DNA from: an uncultured Bacillota bacterium
GTDB lineage: Bacteria > Bacillota_I > Bacilli_A > RFN20 > CAG-288
Direction of reading: 5' to 3'
DNA length: 64,000 nucleotides
NCBI GenBank assembly: GCA_949290645.1
Contig: CASESG010000003.1
Coordinates: 62,001-126,000, forward strand
The position numbers were made by a program, and so were the translations under genes. Position 1 is the stretch's first letter. Each line of letters opens with the position of its first letter. A model generated the notes under the pieces. That model was given only the letters and a program-made list of their open reading frames with translations, made no database searches and was not told the origin of the DNA. This document shows positions 7,988-16,367 of the stretch, piece by piece.

Positions 7988-9220
7988 TCAACTCAAAATG
8001 ACGTTGACGAAGGTGTTCTCGAGATCCTCGTCGCTCTTGAGCGAAAGGGGAAGGTAGTTCTCGCTGTAGCCGTGATAGAAACCGTCCTTTCCCTTGGACT
8101 CGACAAGCATCTGGACGGTCCGTCCTGTATAGCGATTTCGAAATCTTTGTTCTCCCTCCTTGCTGAGCAGGAGCAGTCTTCGGACACGCTCCTGTCTTGT
8201 CGAGGGTGGGACGGAATCGGAGAAACGGCTGGCGGCTGTCCGAGGGCGTTCGGAATAGGGGAAGGCATGAATGCGGAGGAAATCGACCTTCTTGAGGAAA
8301 GAGACGGTCTCCCGGAATTCCTCCTCTCCCTCTCCGGGGAAGCCGGCGATGACGTCGGTCGTCAGCGAGACGAAGTCGACTTTTTCCCGAATTTCATTGA
8401 CAATCTTGAGGAATCCTTCGGGATCGTACTTCCGATTCATCCTCTCGCAGATCTTCCTGGAACCCGACTGGAGAGGGATGTGGAAGTGGGGACAGATCTT
8501 CTCGTTCGTGGCAAAGAGGTCGATGAGGGCGGAATCGATCTGGGTGATCTCGACGGAGGAGAGGCGGATGCGGAAATCGCCGGGAAGGCTGGCGATGTCT
8601 TCCAGTAGCTGTTTGAGCCTTATTCCGGTCTCGGGATCTTGATAGCTTCCGGTGTCGATCCCACCGATCACGAGCTCGTGAACCCCGTTCGCGATCAAGG
8701 TCTGGCATTCTGCGAGGATGCTTCCTTCCTTGCGGGAGCGGCTATTTCCTCTCGCATAGGGAATCAGGCAATAGGAGCAGAAGTTGTCGCATCCGTCCTG
8801 AACCTTCACATAGGCCCTTTCGGGATGCTCACCCAGAGCGATCGGCGTGTCTTCGTAGTGGAGCTTTCGGTTGTCCTTCTCGACCTGGATTCTCTCTTCC
8901 TTCTCCCACTTCTCGCACGTCCCCTTCTTCGTCGTTCCGTAGATGGCGCTGACGAAGGGAAGGTCGTAGGACTTGGGATGGATTTGGCTGGAACAGCCAA
9001 GGACGACGATCTTGGCCTCGGGATCGTCGTTGTGGATCTTGCGGACTCTCTGGAGGTCTTTTCTCTCGGCCTCCTTGGTGACGGCGCAGGTGTTGACGAA
9101 ATGGATGTCGGCCTTCGATCCGGTGGATTCCAGATAGCCTTCCTGAAGAAGTCTTTCCCTCAGGGCCTCGGATTCATAGAGGTTGACCTTGCAACCGAAG
9201 GTATGGATGCGGAAAGTCAT
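7988..9220 (-). CDS. mtaB: tRNA t6A37 methylthiotransferase MtaB
   Basis: 410 residues of a radical-SAM methylthiotransferase that turns t6A37 into ms2t6A37 in tRNAs reading ANN codons. The N-terminal UPF0004 domain starts FRIHTFGCKVN and supplies the first iron-sulfur cysteines (Cys10 plus those in NTCAVT and LGCSSQ). The radical-SAM CxxxCxxC is in DGCDNFCSYCLIPYARG. A C-terminal TRAM-like part is present. The GCKVN opening and overall length favour MtaB over MiaB; RimO is encoded separately at 16.4 kb. Its start overlaps the stop of the upstream hypothetical gene by 4 bases. Confidence 0.92.
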   Translation of the reverse strand: MTFRIHTFGCKVNLYESEALRERLLQEGYLESTGSKADIHFVNTCAVTKEAERKDLQRVRKIHNDDPEAKIVVLGCSSQIHPKSYDLPFVSAIYGTTKKGTCEKWEKEERIQVEKDNRKLHYEDTPIALGEHPERAYVKVQDGCDNFCSYCLIPYARGNSRSRKEGSILAECQTLIANGVHELVIGGIDTGSYQDPETGIRLKQLLEDIASLPGDFRIRLSSVEITQIDSALIDLFATNEKICPHFHIPLQSGSRKICERMNRKYDPEGFLKIVNEIREKVDFVSLTTDVIAGFPGEGEEEFRETVSFLKKVDFLRIHAFPYSERPRTAASRFSDSVPPSTRQERVRRLLLLSKEGEQRFRNRYTGRTVQMLVESKGKDGFYHGYSENYLPLSLKSDEDLENTFVNVILS

Positions 9221-9963
9221 CGTGTCTTTTCTCCCAGTTCTTTGCGAAGACGATTGGCAAGATTTTCGGAGAGAAGTCTTCTCTCCACAAGGACAGAGAG
9301 AAATCCTTCCCGGTCTGCGGCAAAATATCTCTCCATCAAGAGGGAGAGGCTCTCCTTCGTGGGAGAAGTCCAGCCCTTGACCTTCTCGTCATGGAGAGGA
9401 ATCTCGTTTTCGAGGATGCCCTGTCTGTCGATGACAAGGATCGTCTCGAAGCTCTCGCTATAGAAGGCGGTTGTGCCGTCCTTCCAGGTCTCGATGACAA
9501 GAAGGGAAGGGATGTTTTGATAGGGGATGTTTCCGTAGAGGTCAAAGGGGAAGGGGAGGAAGTCCTCCGTGCTCTGAAGCAGGACCTGATAGGGGAAGGA
9601 CTTGAGCTGGTAGGCTTTCTTCTGATAGATCTCGTTGATGGTCTCTCCGTAGAAGGGGAAAAAGATCTTCTTGTTGTCGAAGAGGAAGAAACTTTTTCCT
9701 TCGAAGAGGGAGGAGAGGACCTCTTCCCTCTGAAGTTCCTCAGCGGAGAGGGAGAGGACCTTCTCGTCGACTTCCTTCTTCGCCTTCAGTCCCGCAAGCA
9801 GGATGTCACAGCGGATATAGGAAAAGAGATCGTCCGTCGGGCGATAACGGCGATAGCTTTCGGGAAGGAGAAGATGGTTTTCCTCGTAATATCTTCTCTC
9901 TTCCTTGTTGGCGGTGCTCTTGGGATTGAACCAGTTCAATCGTTCGATCAAGGTCTTTTTCAT
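9217..9963 (-). CDS. Conserved-looking hypothetical protein in operon with mtaB
   Basis: 248 residues, not recognised. It is soluble, without signal or membrane segments and rich in aromatic and charged residues (for example ERRYYEENHLLLPESYRRYRP near the N-terminus). It couples to mtaB through a 4-base ATGA overlap. The start at 9963 is the first in-frame ATG after the tRNA terminator, but no clear Shine-Dalgarno precedes it, so the N-terminus is uncertain. No function is proposed. Confidence 0.6.
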   Translation of the reverse strand: MKKTLIERLNWFNPKSTANKEERRYYEENHLLLPESYRRYRPTDDLFSYIRCDILLAGLKAKKEVDEKVLSLSAEELQREEVLSSLFEGKSFFLFDNKKIFFPFYGETINEIYQKKAYQLKSFPYQVLLQSTEDFLPFPFDLYGNIPYQNIPSLLVIETWKDGTTAFYSESFETILVIDRQGILENEIPLHDEKVKGWTSPTKESLSLLMERYFAADREGFLSVLVERRLLSENLANRLRKELGEKTR

Positions 9964-10045
9964 GAAGGGTCTTGCCTGTTTTTGTAATACAAATTCACTG
10001 CTTTTTAGATTACCACATGTTAAACAGGAGAGGGGAACTTCGGCA

Positions 10046-10068
10046 CGAAAAAACTCCCCGAAGGGAGT
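10046..10068 (-). terminator. Terminator after the tRNA-Asp/tRNA-Gly pair
   Basis: Minus-strand ACTCCC, loop TTCG, GGGAGT followed by six T, 11 bases beyond tRNA-Gly. Confidence 0.75.
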
Positions 10069-10078
10069 GATTTTCCGA

Positions 10079-10152
10079 TGGAGCAAGCGACGGGAATCGA
10101 ACCCGCATATCGACCTTGGCAAGGTCGTGTTCTACCACTGAACTACGCCTGC
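10079..10152 (-). tRNA. tRNA-Gly(GCC)
   Basis: 74 nt with encoded CCA. Acceptor GCAGGCG; anticodon stem CGACC/GGTCG around TTGCCAA (anticodon GCC); T-arm GCGGGTTCGATTCCCGT. Cotranscribed with tRNA-Asp two bases upstream. Confidence 0.95.
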
Positions 10153-10154
10153 GA

Positions 10155-10232
10155 TGGCGGATCTAGAGGGATTCGAACCCTCGATCTCCTCCGTGACAGG
10201 GAGGCGTGATAAACCCCTACACTATAGATCCG
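10155..10232 (-). tRNA. tRNA-Asp(GUC)
   Basis: 78 nt with encoded CCA. Acceptor CGGATCT/AGATCCG; anticodon stem CCTCC/GGAGG around CTGTCAC (anticodon GTC); T-loop GGTTCGAAT. First gene of the two-tRNA unit. Confidence 0.93.
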
Positions 10233-10371
10233 TGTGCTGTTTTGGGACAGCTCAAGTATTATCGCAGTTCGGGAAAGGAAATGCAAGAGAAAATTTTCCG
10301 CCAGAGATGATCCCTTTCTTTTTGCCTTCAATGCCGATAGAATAGAGCAAATCGGAAAAGGAGGACAAGAT

Positions 10372-10944
10372 ATGGAGAGACTGATCCTATCCGAGGACGA
10401 GATCGTCCGCATCTGCCAGAGACTGGGCAAGGAGATCGACGAGAGCATCGCCAAGGAAGAGAAGGCGGCGGTGGTCCTGGGCGTGATGAACGGAGCCCTT
10501 CCCTTCCTCTACGAGCTTGTCAAGCACATCCAGCATCCCGTCCTATTGGACACCATCAAGGTTCGGAGCTATGAAGGGACGGAATCGACAGGGGAAGTCC
10601 TGGTGGAGAAGCTTCCAGACTACGACCTGGAAGGAAAGGACGTCATCTTGGTCGAGGACATCATCGACACCGGAGTCACGATGCACTTCCTCAAGGAATA
10701 CATCCAGAAGAACTTCCATCCCAGAACCCTCAAGGTCTGCATCCTGATCAAGAGGAACAACCTGAGAATGAAGTTTGACGAAAAGGCCGATTTCACCGGC
10801 CTTGAGACCGACGAGCAGAAATACATCGTCGGCTTCGGCTTCGACTACCGGGGCCTTTTCCGCAACGTCCCTTACATCTTCGTCCCCTCCATCAAGGACA
10901 TCAAGTCCTGGGAGCCGTTCTTCGCCCACGAGAAAAACGACTGA
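10372..10944 (+). CDS. hpt: Hypoxanthine phosphoribosyltransferase
   Basis: 190 residues. The enzyme salvages hypoxanthine and guanine to IMP and GMP using PRPP. The PRPP-binding signature VILVEDIIDTGVT is intact, VVLGVMNGALPFLYEL forms the N-terminal substrate loop, and VGFGFDYRGLFRNVPYI is the purine-binding C-terminal segment. AAAAGGAGGA lies 6 bases before the ATG at 10372; the frame extends upstream without a site. The gene is monocistronic and convergent with the leftward cysS operon. Together with the purine riboswitch and BMP lipoprotein at the left edge it points to reliance on purine salvage. Confidence 0.94.
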   Translation: MERLILSEDEIVRICQRLGKEIDESIAKEEKAAVVLGVMNGALPFLYELVKHIQHPVLLDTIKVRSYEGTESTGEVLVEKLPDYDLEGKDVILVEDIIDTGVTMHFLKEYIQKNFHPRTLKVCILIKRNNLRMKFDEKADFTGLETDEQKYIVGFGFDYRGLFRNVPYIFVPSIKDIKSWEPFFAHEKND

Positions 10945-10956
10945 GGAAGAGGAAAG

Positions 10957-10983
10957 AAAAGTCCGGCTCAGATCGAGTCGGAC
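10957..10983 (-). terminator. Terminator of the rimO-cysS operon
   Basis: Minus-strand GTCCG-A-CTC, loop GATCT, GAG-C-CGGAC followed by TTTTCTTTC. It overlaps the last codons of the small gene ending at 10968 and stands between convergent genes. Confidence 0.6.
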
Positions 10984-11420
10984 CAGTAGACCTTGGTTCC
11001 TTCAGGGCCAAGAAGATTCTTGTATTCGTTGAGAACGGAGAGGAGATGTTCCTTCTCGCTCCGTTCTTTTTCATTGTAGGAAGAGGAGAGATGATCCCAT
11101 TCCGCAAGACGCTCGGGAAGGATCTCCACGGTCAAGGAGAGCTCGAGATGGATCTGATAGGCCTTTTCTCCGTCGTTGTCGACCGTCCTCGTGTCGGAAA
11201 GGGATGTGACATCGTCGAAGAGGGAGAACTCGACGTAGAGGTCCAGGATTCCCTTTCCCTCTTTGCTGTACCCGTCCAGGATCAGGCTCGGATAGGGAGC
11301 GGGGAAAGGGAATTCGTTCTTCTCGAAGATCTCGGCAAAGAGGAGGGCTTTCTTGTAGGGGTTTTCTTCCGCATCGAGACGCTTTTTCAGATCTTCGATG
11401 AATTGGTCAATGATTTTCAT
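10968..11420 (-). CDS. Hypothetical protein, last gene of the rimO-ABC-cysS operon
   Basis: 150 residues, not recognised. Acidic and soluble, with an N-terminal amphipathic helix (MKIIDQFIEDLKKRLDAEEN) and a middle part of alternating beta-like segments (SLILDGY, GILDLYVEFSLF, AYQIHLELSLTVEIL). It starts inside the cysS stop codon (4-base overlap), so its expression is tied to cysS. No function is proposed. Confidence 0.6.
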   Translation of the reverse strand: MKIIDQFIEDLKKRLDAEENPYKKALLFAEIFEKNEFPFPAPYPSLILDGYSKEGKGILDLYVEFSLFDDVTSLSDTRTVDNDGEKAYQIHLELSLTVEILPERLAEWDHLSSSYNEKERSEKEHLLSVLNEYKNLLGPEGTKVYWSDSI

Positions 11421-12757
11421 AGCAACCCTTTCTCCATGAGAAGAGGACGAAGCTCGTCGCTTCTCTTGTAGTCCTTTCTCGCTCTCGCCTCTTGGTACTC
11501 CTTGTAGTTCTTCCGGTCATCCTCGCTGAGAGAGACCACGGGAAGGGCAAAGCCGAGGACGGAAAGAAGTCTCTCCAAGGTGGAGACGACAGAGGGAAGT
11601 CTCTCTTTGTCCTTCTTCTGGAGAAGCTGGTTTGTCTCCTTGACCAGGGAATCGACGACCGTCAGGGCATTGGCGACGTTGAGGTCGTCGGAGAGGGCCA
11701 GCAGGAAGGACTGATATTCCTTCTCCAGCAGCTCTCCCTCCTCGATGTTTTCGAGGGCGAGGAAGGTCTTTCCTCTCTTGTCGGAGAGAAGGTAGCGATC
11801 GATCATCTTCTTGCTGGCTTCGAGGTTTTCCTCGGTGTAGTTGACCGGGGCGCGGTAGTGGCTCTGGTAGAAGAAGAGACGGACGGCGTTTCCGCCATAG
11901 CGGGCGATGACATCCTTGGCCAGAATCGAGTTTCCCAAAGACTTGGACATCTTCACCCCACCGGTGAGCAGGAAGCCGACATGCATCCAGAAGTTGGCAA
12001 GCTTGGTCTTGTCGTGGGCCAGGGATTGGGCGATCTCGTTTTCGTGGTGCGGGAACTTCAGGTCGAAGCCGCCGCCGTGGATGTCGATCATGGAAGTCTT
12101 GAAGACGTCATGGGCCATGACGACGCACTCCGTGTGCCAGCCCGGACGGCCCAGACCGATCTTGGTGTCGAACTTGATTCCCGCGTCGTCGGTGAGCTTC
12201 CAGAGGACGAAGTCCAGAGGGTCTCTCTTCTCGGAGTCGACCTCGATCCTCTTTCCGGCGTGGAGGTCTTCGATCCTTTGCTTGGAGAGTGTCCCGTACT
12301 CGGGGATCTTGCTGACGGCGAAGTAGATGTCGTTCTCTCCCTTGTAGGCATAGCCCTCCATCTCCAGATCGGCGATGAAGTCGACCATCTTGTCGATGTA
12401 TTCGCTGGCCTTGGGATGGGCGTAGAGGGGAAGGACGTTGAGCTTTTCCAGGCATTCCTCATAGGCCTTGATGTAGAAGAGGGAGAGTTCCTTCTCGCTC
12501 TTCTTCTCCTTCTGGCTCTCGCGGATGATCTTGTCGTCGATGTCCGTGTAGTTGCTGACGCACTTGACGTCATAGCCCTCCTCCTTGAGGAACCGGGTCA
12601 GAAGGTCGAAGGTGATCGTCGGCCGGAAGTTTCCCAGGTGCACGTAGTTGTAGACCGTCGGTCCGCAATAGTAGATGTCGACCTCGTTTCCCCTGAGGGG
12701 CTGGAAAGGACGCATCTTTCCTTCGTATGTATCGTAGAGCTTGATTTCGGTCTTCAT
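11417..12757 (-). CDS. cysS: Cysteinyl-tRNA synthetase
   Basis: 446 residues, full length for a class I enzyme charging tRNA-Cys. The HIGH-like block is PTVYNYVHLGNFRP, preceded by zinc ligand Cys31 (YYCGPT). The catalytic LGRPGWHTECVVMA and HHENEIAQS segments are present, and KMSKSLGN is intact. It overlaps the upstream ABC gene and the downstream small gene by 4 bases each. No T-box-like leader can exist here because the start lies within the upstream gene. Confidence 0.95.
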   Translation of the reverse strand: MKTEIKLYDTYEGKMRPFQPLRGNEVDIYYCGPTVYNYVHLGNFRPTITFDLLTRFLKEEGYDVKCVSNYTDIDDKIIRESQKEKKSEKELSLFYIKAYEECLEKLNVLPLYAHPKASEYIDKMVDFIADLEMEGYAYKGENDIYFAVSKIPEYGTLSKQRIEDLHAGKRIEVDSEKRDPLDFVLWKLTDDAGIKFDTKIGLGRPGWHTECVVMAHDVFKTSMIDIHGGGFDLKFPHHENEIAQSLAHDKTKLANFWMHVGFLLTGGVKMSKSLGNSILAKDVIARYGGNAVRLFFYQSHYRAPVNYTEENLEASKKMIDRYLLSDKRGKTFLALENIEEGELLEKEYQSFLLALSDDLNVANALTVVDSLVKETNQLLQKKDKERLPSVVSTLERLLSVLGFALPVVSLSEDDRKNYKEYQEARARKDYKRSDELRPLLMEKGLL

Positions 12758-14565
12758 GATTCACCTCCGGCTTGATCGAGCTGTTGTCGCATGTTCTGCA
12801 GGCGATAAAGATTATAGTAGATGCCGCGCCTCTTGAGGAGAGATTGATGGTCTCCCTCTTCGGCGACTTTTCCCTTGTCGACGACGAAGATGCAGTCGGC
12901 CTTCTTGATCGTGGAGAGGCGGTGGGCGACGATGACCATTGTCCCGATCTTGCCGACCTTCTCCAGGGAGGACTGGATGATCTGCTCCGTCTCCGTGTCG
13001 ATGTTGGCCGTCGCTTCGTCAAGCAAGACCATCGACGGGTGATACACCAGCGTGCGGGCGAAGGAGAGAAGCTGCCTCTGCCCGGCGGAGAAGTTCTCTC
13101 CCCTTTCCGAGACCTCTTCCTGATAGCCCCTGGGGAGGGCGCGGATGAAAGTGTCGGCCCCGACTTCCTTGCAGGCTTTTTCGACCTCCTCTTGGCTCAC
13201 CTTCTCCTCGCCCAGGGTGATGTTGTCCTTGATCGTCCCGGTGAAGAGGAAGACATCCTGGAGCATCAGGCCGATGTTTCTTCTCAGACAGGCCAGGGAG
13301 TAGTCGTTGACGTCGATTCCGTCGATCAGGATCTGCCCCTTGTTGGCCTTGTAGGTCCTCGTCAGGAGGTTGATGATGGTGCTCTTTCCGGCGCCGGTCG
13401 CCCCGACAAAGGCCGCGGTCTTTCCAGCCGGTATGTGGAAGCTCACGCCCTTGAGGACTTCCTCTCCCTCGACGTATTGGAAGTGGACGTCCTTGAACTC
13501 GATTTCTCCCCGGAAGGAAGGAACGTCGATTCCCTTCCTCTCCTCGTCCTTCTCCTCCTTCATCTTCAGGATCTTGTCGATCCTCTCCGCCGAGGAGATG
13601 ACTTGCTGGAGCGTGTTCAACTGCTGGGTGATCTGCTGGATCGGCCCGAAGAACTGGCCGGAGTAGGAATACAGGAGGTTGAAGTCTCCCAGGGAGAGAG
13701 CGCCCGAGAGCGCCATCGGGATCCCAAAGCCCATATTGATCAAGACCGCCGTGACCTGGAGCAGGTACATCGAGGGATAGAAGATGGCAAAGAGCTTCTG
13801 GCTCTTGAGGAAGCTGTGGTAGATTTCGTCGTTGTCCCGGTCGAAGAGAGTCTCCATCCTCTCCTCCTTGGCATAGCTCTTGATGAGCTGGATGCCGGAG
13901 AAGGATTCGCTCAGGAAGCTGTTCATCATCGAGACGGCCCTCTTCTCGTTGCGATAGTGGACCCTCGCCTTCTTGCGGAAGAGAGAGGAGAGGAGGAAGA
14001 CGATCGGAAGATAGGCCAAGAAGAGGAAGCCGTAGTAGTGGGTGAAGACAAAGGTCATGACCAGGATCAGGAGGAGGGAGAGAAGACTGCGCAAGACCGT
14101 CGGCAGGATGTCCGTGAAGGTCAAGGAGAGGTTCTGGGTGTCGTTTGTGACCCGTGTGACGAAAGAACCGATTGGCATCGACTTGAGGCTCTTGGTCGGA
14201 AGGGAAAGGATGTGTGAGAAGAGAACCTGCCTCAGATCGGAAATCGCCCTCTGCCCGATCTTCTTGAGATTGACGTTGACGAAATAGACACCGATGAGGG
14301 CCAGGACCATCAAGACAAGCTCGAGAGAGACGATCAGGATCGAGGTGAAGACGGCCTGTTGGAGAGTCATGGAACCATGAGAATACTCCGTCAGGGCATT
14401 GATGAGAAAACGCATCAGGACCGGCTCGAGGATGAAGGCGGCATTGACGAAAAGGTCCAGGAAGATCCAGAGCAGGAAGGCCTTCCGATAGGGCTTGAGA
14501 TAAGGAGAGAAGGTCTTCAGCAGGCTGAGGTCCTTGATGGAATAGGAATGCTCTTCCGGATTCAT
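12754..14565 (-). CDS. ABC exporter half-transporter, catalytic-site subunit of heterodimer
   Basis: 603 residues: six membrane segments (roughly 30-310) and a C-terminal ATPase domain. Walker A is GATGAGKST, Walker B ends in LLDEAT with the catalytic Glu, and the H-loop is VAHRLST. The ABC signature is non-canonical, FSAGQ. The partner encoded upstream has the mirror-image pattern, as in BmrCD, LmrCD or TM287/288 heterodimers. The start at 14563-14565 forms an ATGA overlap with the partner's stop, which places it better than in-frame starts further upstream. The substrate (drug, lipid or peptide) is unknown. Confidence 0.85.
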   Translation of the reverse strand: MNPEEHSYSIKDLSLLKTFSPYLKPYRKAFLLWIFLDLFVNAAFILEPVLMRFLINALTEYSHGSMTLQQAVFTSILIVSLELVLMVLALIGVYFVNVNLKKIGQRAISDLRQVLFSHILSLPTKSLKSMPIGSFVTRVTNDTQNLSLTFTDILPTVLRSLLSLLLILVMTFVFTHYYGFLFLAYLPIVFLLSSLFRKKARVHYRNEKRAVSMMNSFLSESFSGIQLIKSYAKEERMETLFDRDNDEIYHSFLKSQKLFAIFYPSMYLLQVTAVLINMGFGIPMALSGALSLGDFNLLYSYSGQFFGPIQQITQQLNTLQQVISSAERIDKILKMKEEKDEERKGIDVPSFRGEIEFKDVHFQYVEGEEVLKGVSFHIPAGKTAAFVGATGAGKSTIINLLTRTYKANKGQILIDGIDVNDYSLACLRRNIGLMLQDVFLFTGTIKDNITLGEEKVSQEEVEKACKEVGADTFIRALPRGYQEEVSERGENFSAGQRQLLSFARTLVYHPSMVLLDEATANIDTETEQIIQSSLEKVGKIGTMVIVAHRLSTIKKADCIFVVDKGKVAEEGDHQSLLKRRGIYYNLYRLQNMRQQLDQAGGES

Positions 14566-16367
14566 CGTTCCATCTCCCTCTCCAGCTCCTGGAGCGCGTC
14601 GAAAGCCCGATAGAGCGGGCAATTTGAAAGAAGCTCCTCATGCCTTCCCTGACCGACGATCCTTCCCTTGTCCAGGACCAGGATCTTGTCCGCGTCCTTT
14701 ATGGCCGAGATGCGGTGGGCGATGACGAAGGTCGTCTTTCCCTTCCGGTATTCCTTGATGTTCTTGAGGATCCTCTTCTCCGTGTCGGCATCCACCGCGG
14801 AGAGGGAATCGTCCAGGATCAGGATGGGCGGGTTCTTGTAGATGGCTCGCGCGATCGAGAGCCTCTGCCTCTGGCCGCCCGAGACGGTCGCCCCCTTCTC
14901 GCCGATGAAGGTGTCGTATCCCTTTGGGAAGTTCTCCTCGATATCCTTGTCGATGCAGGCGAAGAGACAGGCTTTCCTGACCTTCTCCATGTCCCTGTGG
15001 CCGGGATCGTCCTCGCTAAAGGAGACCACTTGCCAGAGAGGGCCGGAGAAGAGGAAGGCTTGCTGTGAGACTAGGCCGATCTCCCTTCTTAGATACGAGA
15101 GCGAATAGTCGTTGATGTCCTTCCCGTCGAGGAAGACGCGATCCTTGGGAAGAGGATAGAGACGGTCGAGAAGGGTGAGCAAGGTCGATTTTCCCGAGCC
15201 TGTCCTTCCGATGATTCCGACCATCTCCCCGGCCTTGATCCGGAAAGTGATGTCGGAAAGGTCCTCCTTCTCCTTGTCGGAGTCGGGATAGGAGAAGGAG
15301 AGGTGGTCATAAAAGACCTCTCCCTTCAGGGAAGGAAGGGAAAGGTCCTTCTCCTCTTTCTTTTCCAGAGGGACATCCAGGACCTGGGCCAAACGCTTGT
15401 AGGCTCCCCTTCCGCGGGAGATGTAGTCGATCAGAAGGCCCCCGGCGATCATCGGCCAGGAGAGGGTGTTGTAGAAGCCGATGAAGGTACTCAAGGCTCC
15501 GACATCGGTAATCTTGTAGGCAAGCTGTGGATTCTTGGAGAGGATGGCATAGGCACCAAGGCCGATGAGAATCGAGAAAGTGCAGGTGAGGAAGAAGTTG
15601 ATCCCGGAATCGATCAAGGTCGAGTAGCGCTGGTACTTGACCGCGGTCACGGCCGCCTTGTCGGCGAGCTTCCGGAATTCCTCTTCCCTCCTTTTCTCCT
15701 TGCGATAGAACTTCAGGACGGAGAAGCCCTGCAGGTTCTCTTCCGTGAAGTCGGAGAGCTCCTCATAGGCGTCGTTGCTTCTCTTGAAGCGGTCGGTCTC
15801 GATCTTCCCGACTTTGTAGCCGAAGATGGTGAAGCAGAAGAGGGGAAGGGTCGTGATCAATGTGATGGGCCAGGACATCAGCATCATCAGGGTGAAGTTG
15901 AGGATCCCGAGGACGACAAGGTCGGTCATCCAGATCAGGCACTCGCTGAAGAGCATCTTGATGGTCTGGAGGTCGTTTGTGAAGTAGGAAAGAAGGGCTC
16001 CGACCTTCTTGTCCTTGAAGTAGGTGAGGTCGAGCCTTTCGACGTGGTGGAAGAGCTCCTTTCGCATGTCCCTCTCGACATGGGCTCCGATGAGGGAGCT
16101 GAAATAGCGCCAGAAGAACCTTCCGACGACCAGGACCAGGCAGATGACGGAGATGAGGAGAAGAACCATCGTGAGGTCGCTGTGATAGAAGAGGCCGTCT
16201 TCCGGAACCAGGACGAAGGTCTCGTTCTCGATCTTCGTGATGACGTTTCCGACGAGGATCGGAATCAGAAGCTGGGCGATGTCGACGATGGTGTCGCTCA
16301 AGAAGACGGCGAGGAAGAGATACCAGTACTTGCGGTAATAGGGATTGACGTATTTTCCGAAGATCAT
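14562..16367 (-). CDS. ABC exporter half-transporter, degenerate-site subunit of heterodimer
   Basis: 601 residues: six membrane helices followed by an ATPase domain with Walker A GRTGSGKST, canonical signature VSGGQ and H-loop IAHRIS. Walker B reads LILDDS, with Asp in place of the catalytic Glu. In a heterodimer with the next gene, one ATP site would be fully canonical and the other degenerate. It starts inside the rimO stop codon and ends inside the partner's start codon, so the three are coupled. Confidence 0.85.
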   Translation of the reverse strand: MIFGKYVNPYYRKYWYLFLAVFLSDTIVDIAQLLIPILVGNVITKIENETFVLVPEDGLFYHSDLTMVLLLISVICLVLVVGRFFWRYFSSLIGAHVERDMRKELFHHVERLDLTYFKDKKVGALLSYFTNDLQTIKMLFSECLIWMTDLVVLGILNFTLMMLMSWPITLITTLPLFCFTIFGYKVGKIETDRFKRSNDAYEELSDFTEENLQGFSVLKFYRKEKRREEEFRKLADKAAVTAVKYQRYSTLIDSGINFFLTCTFSILIGLGAYAILSKNPQLAYKITDVGALSTFIGFYNTLSWPMIAGGLLIDYISRGRGAYKRLAQVLDVPLEKKEEKDLSLPSLKGEVFYDHLSFSYPDSDKEKEDLSDITFRIKAGEMVGIIGRTGSGKSTLLTLLDRLYPLPKDRVFLDGKDINDYSLSYLRREIGLVSQQAFLFSGPLWQVVSFSEDDPGHRDMEKVRKACLFACIDKDIEENFPKGYDTFIGEKGATVSGGQRQRLSIARAIYKNPPILILDDSLSAVDADTEKRILKNIKEYRKGKTTFVIAHRISAIKDADKILVLDKGRIVGQGRHEELLSNCPLYRAFDALQELEREMER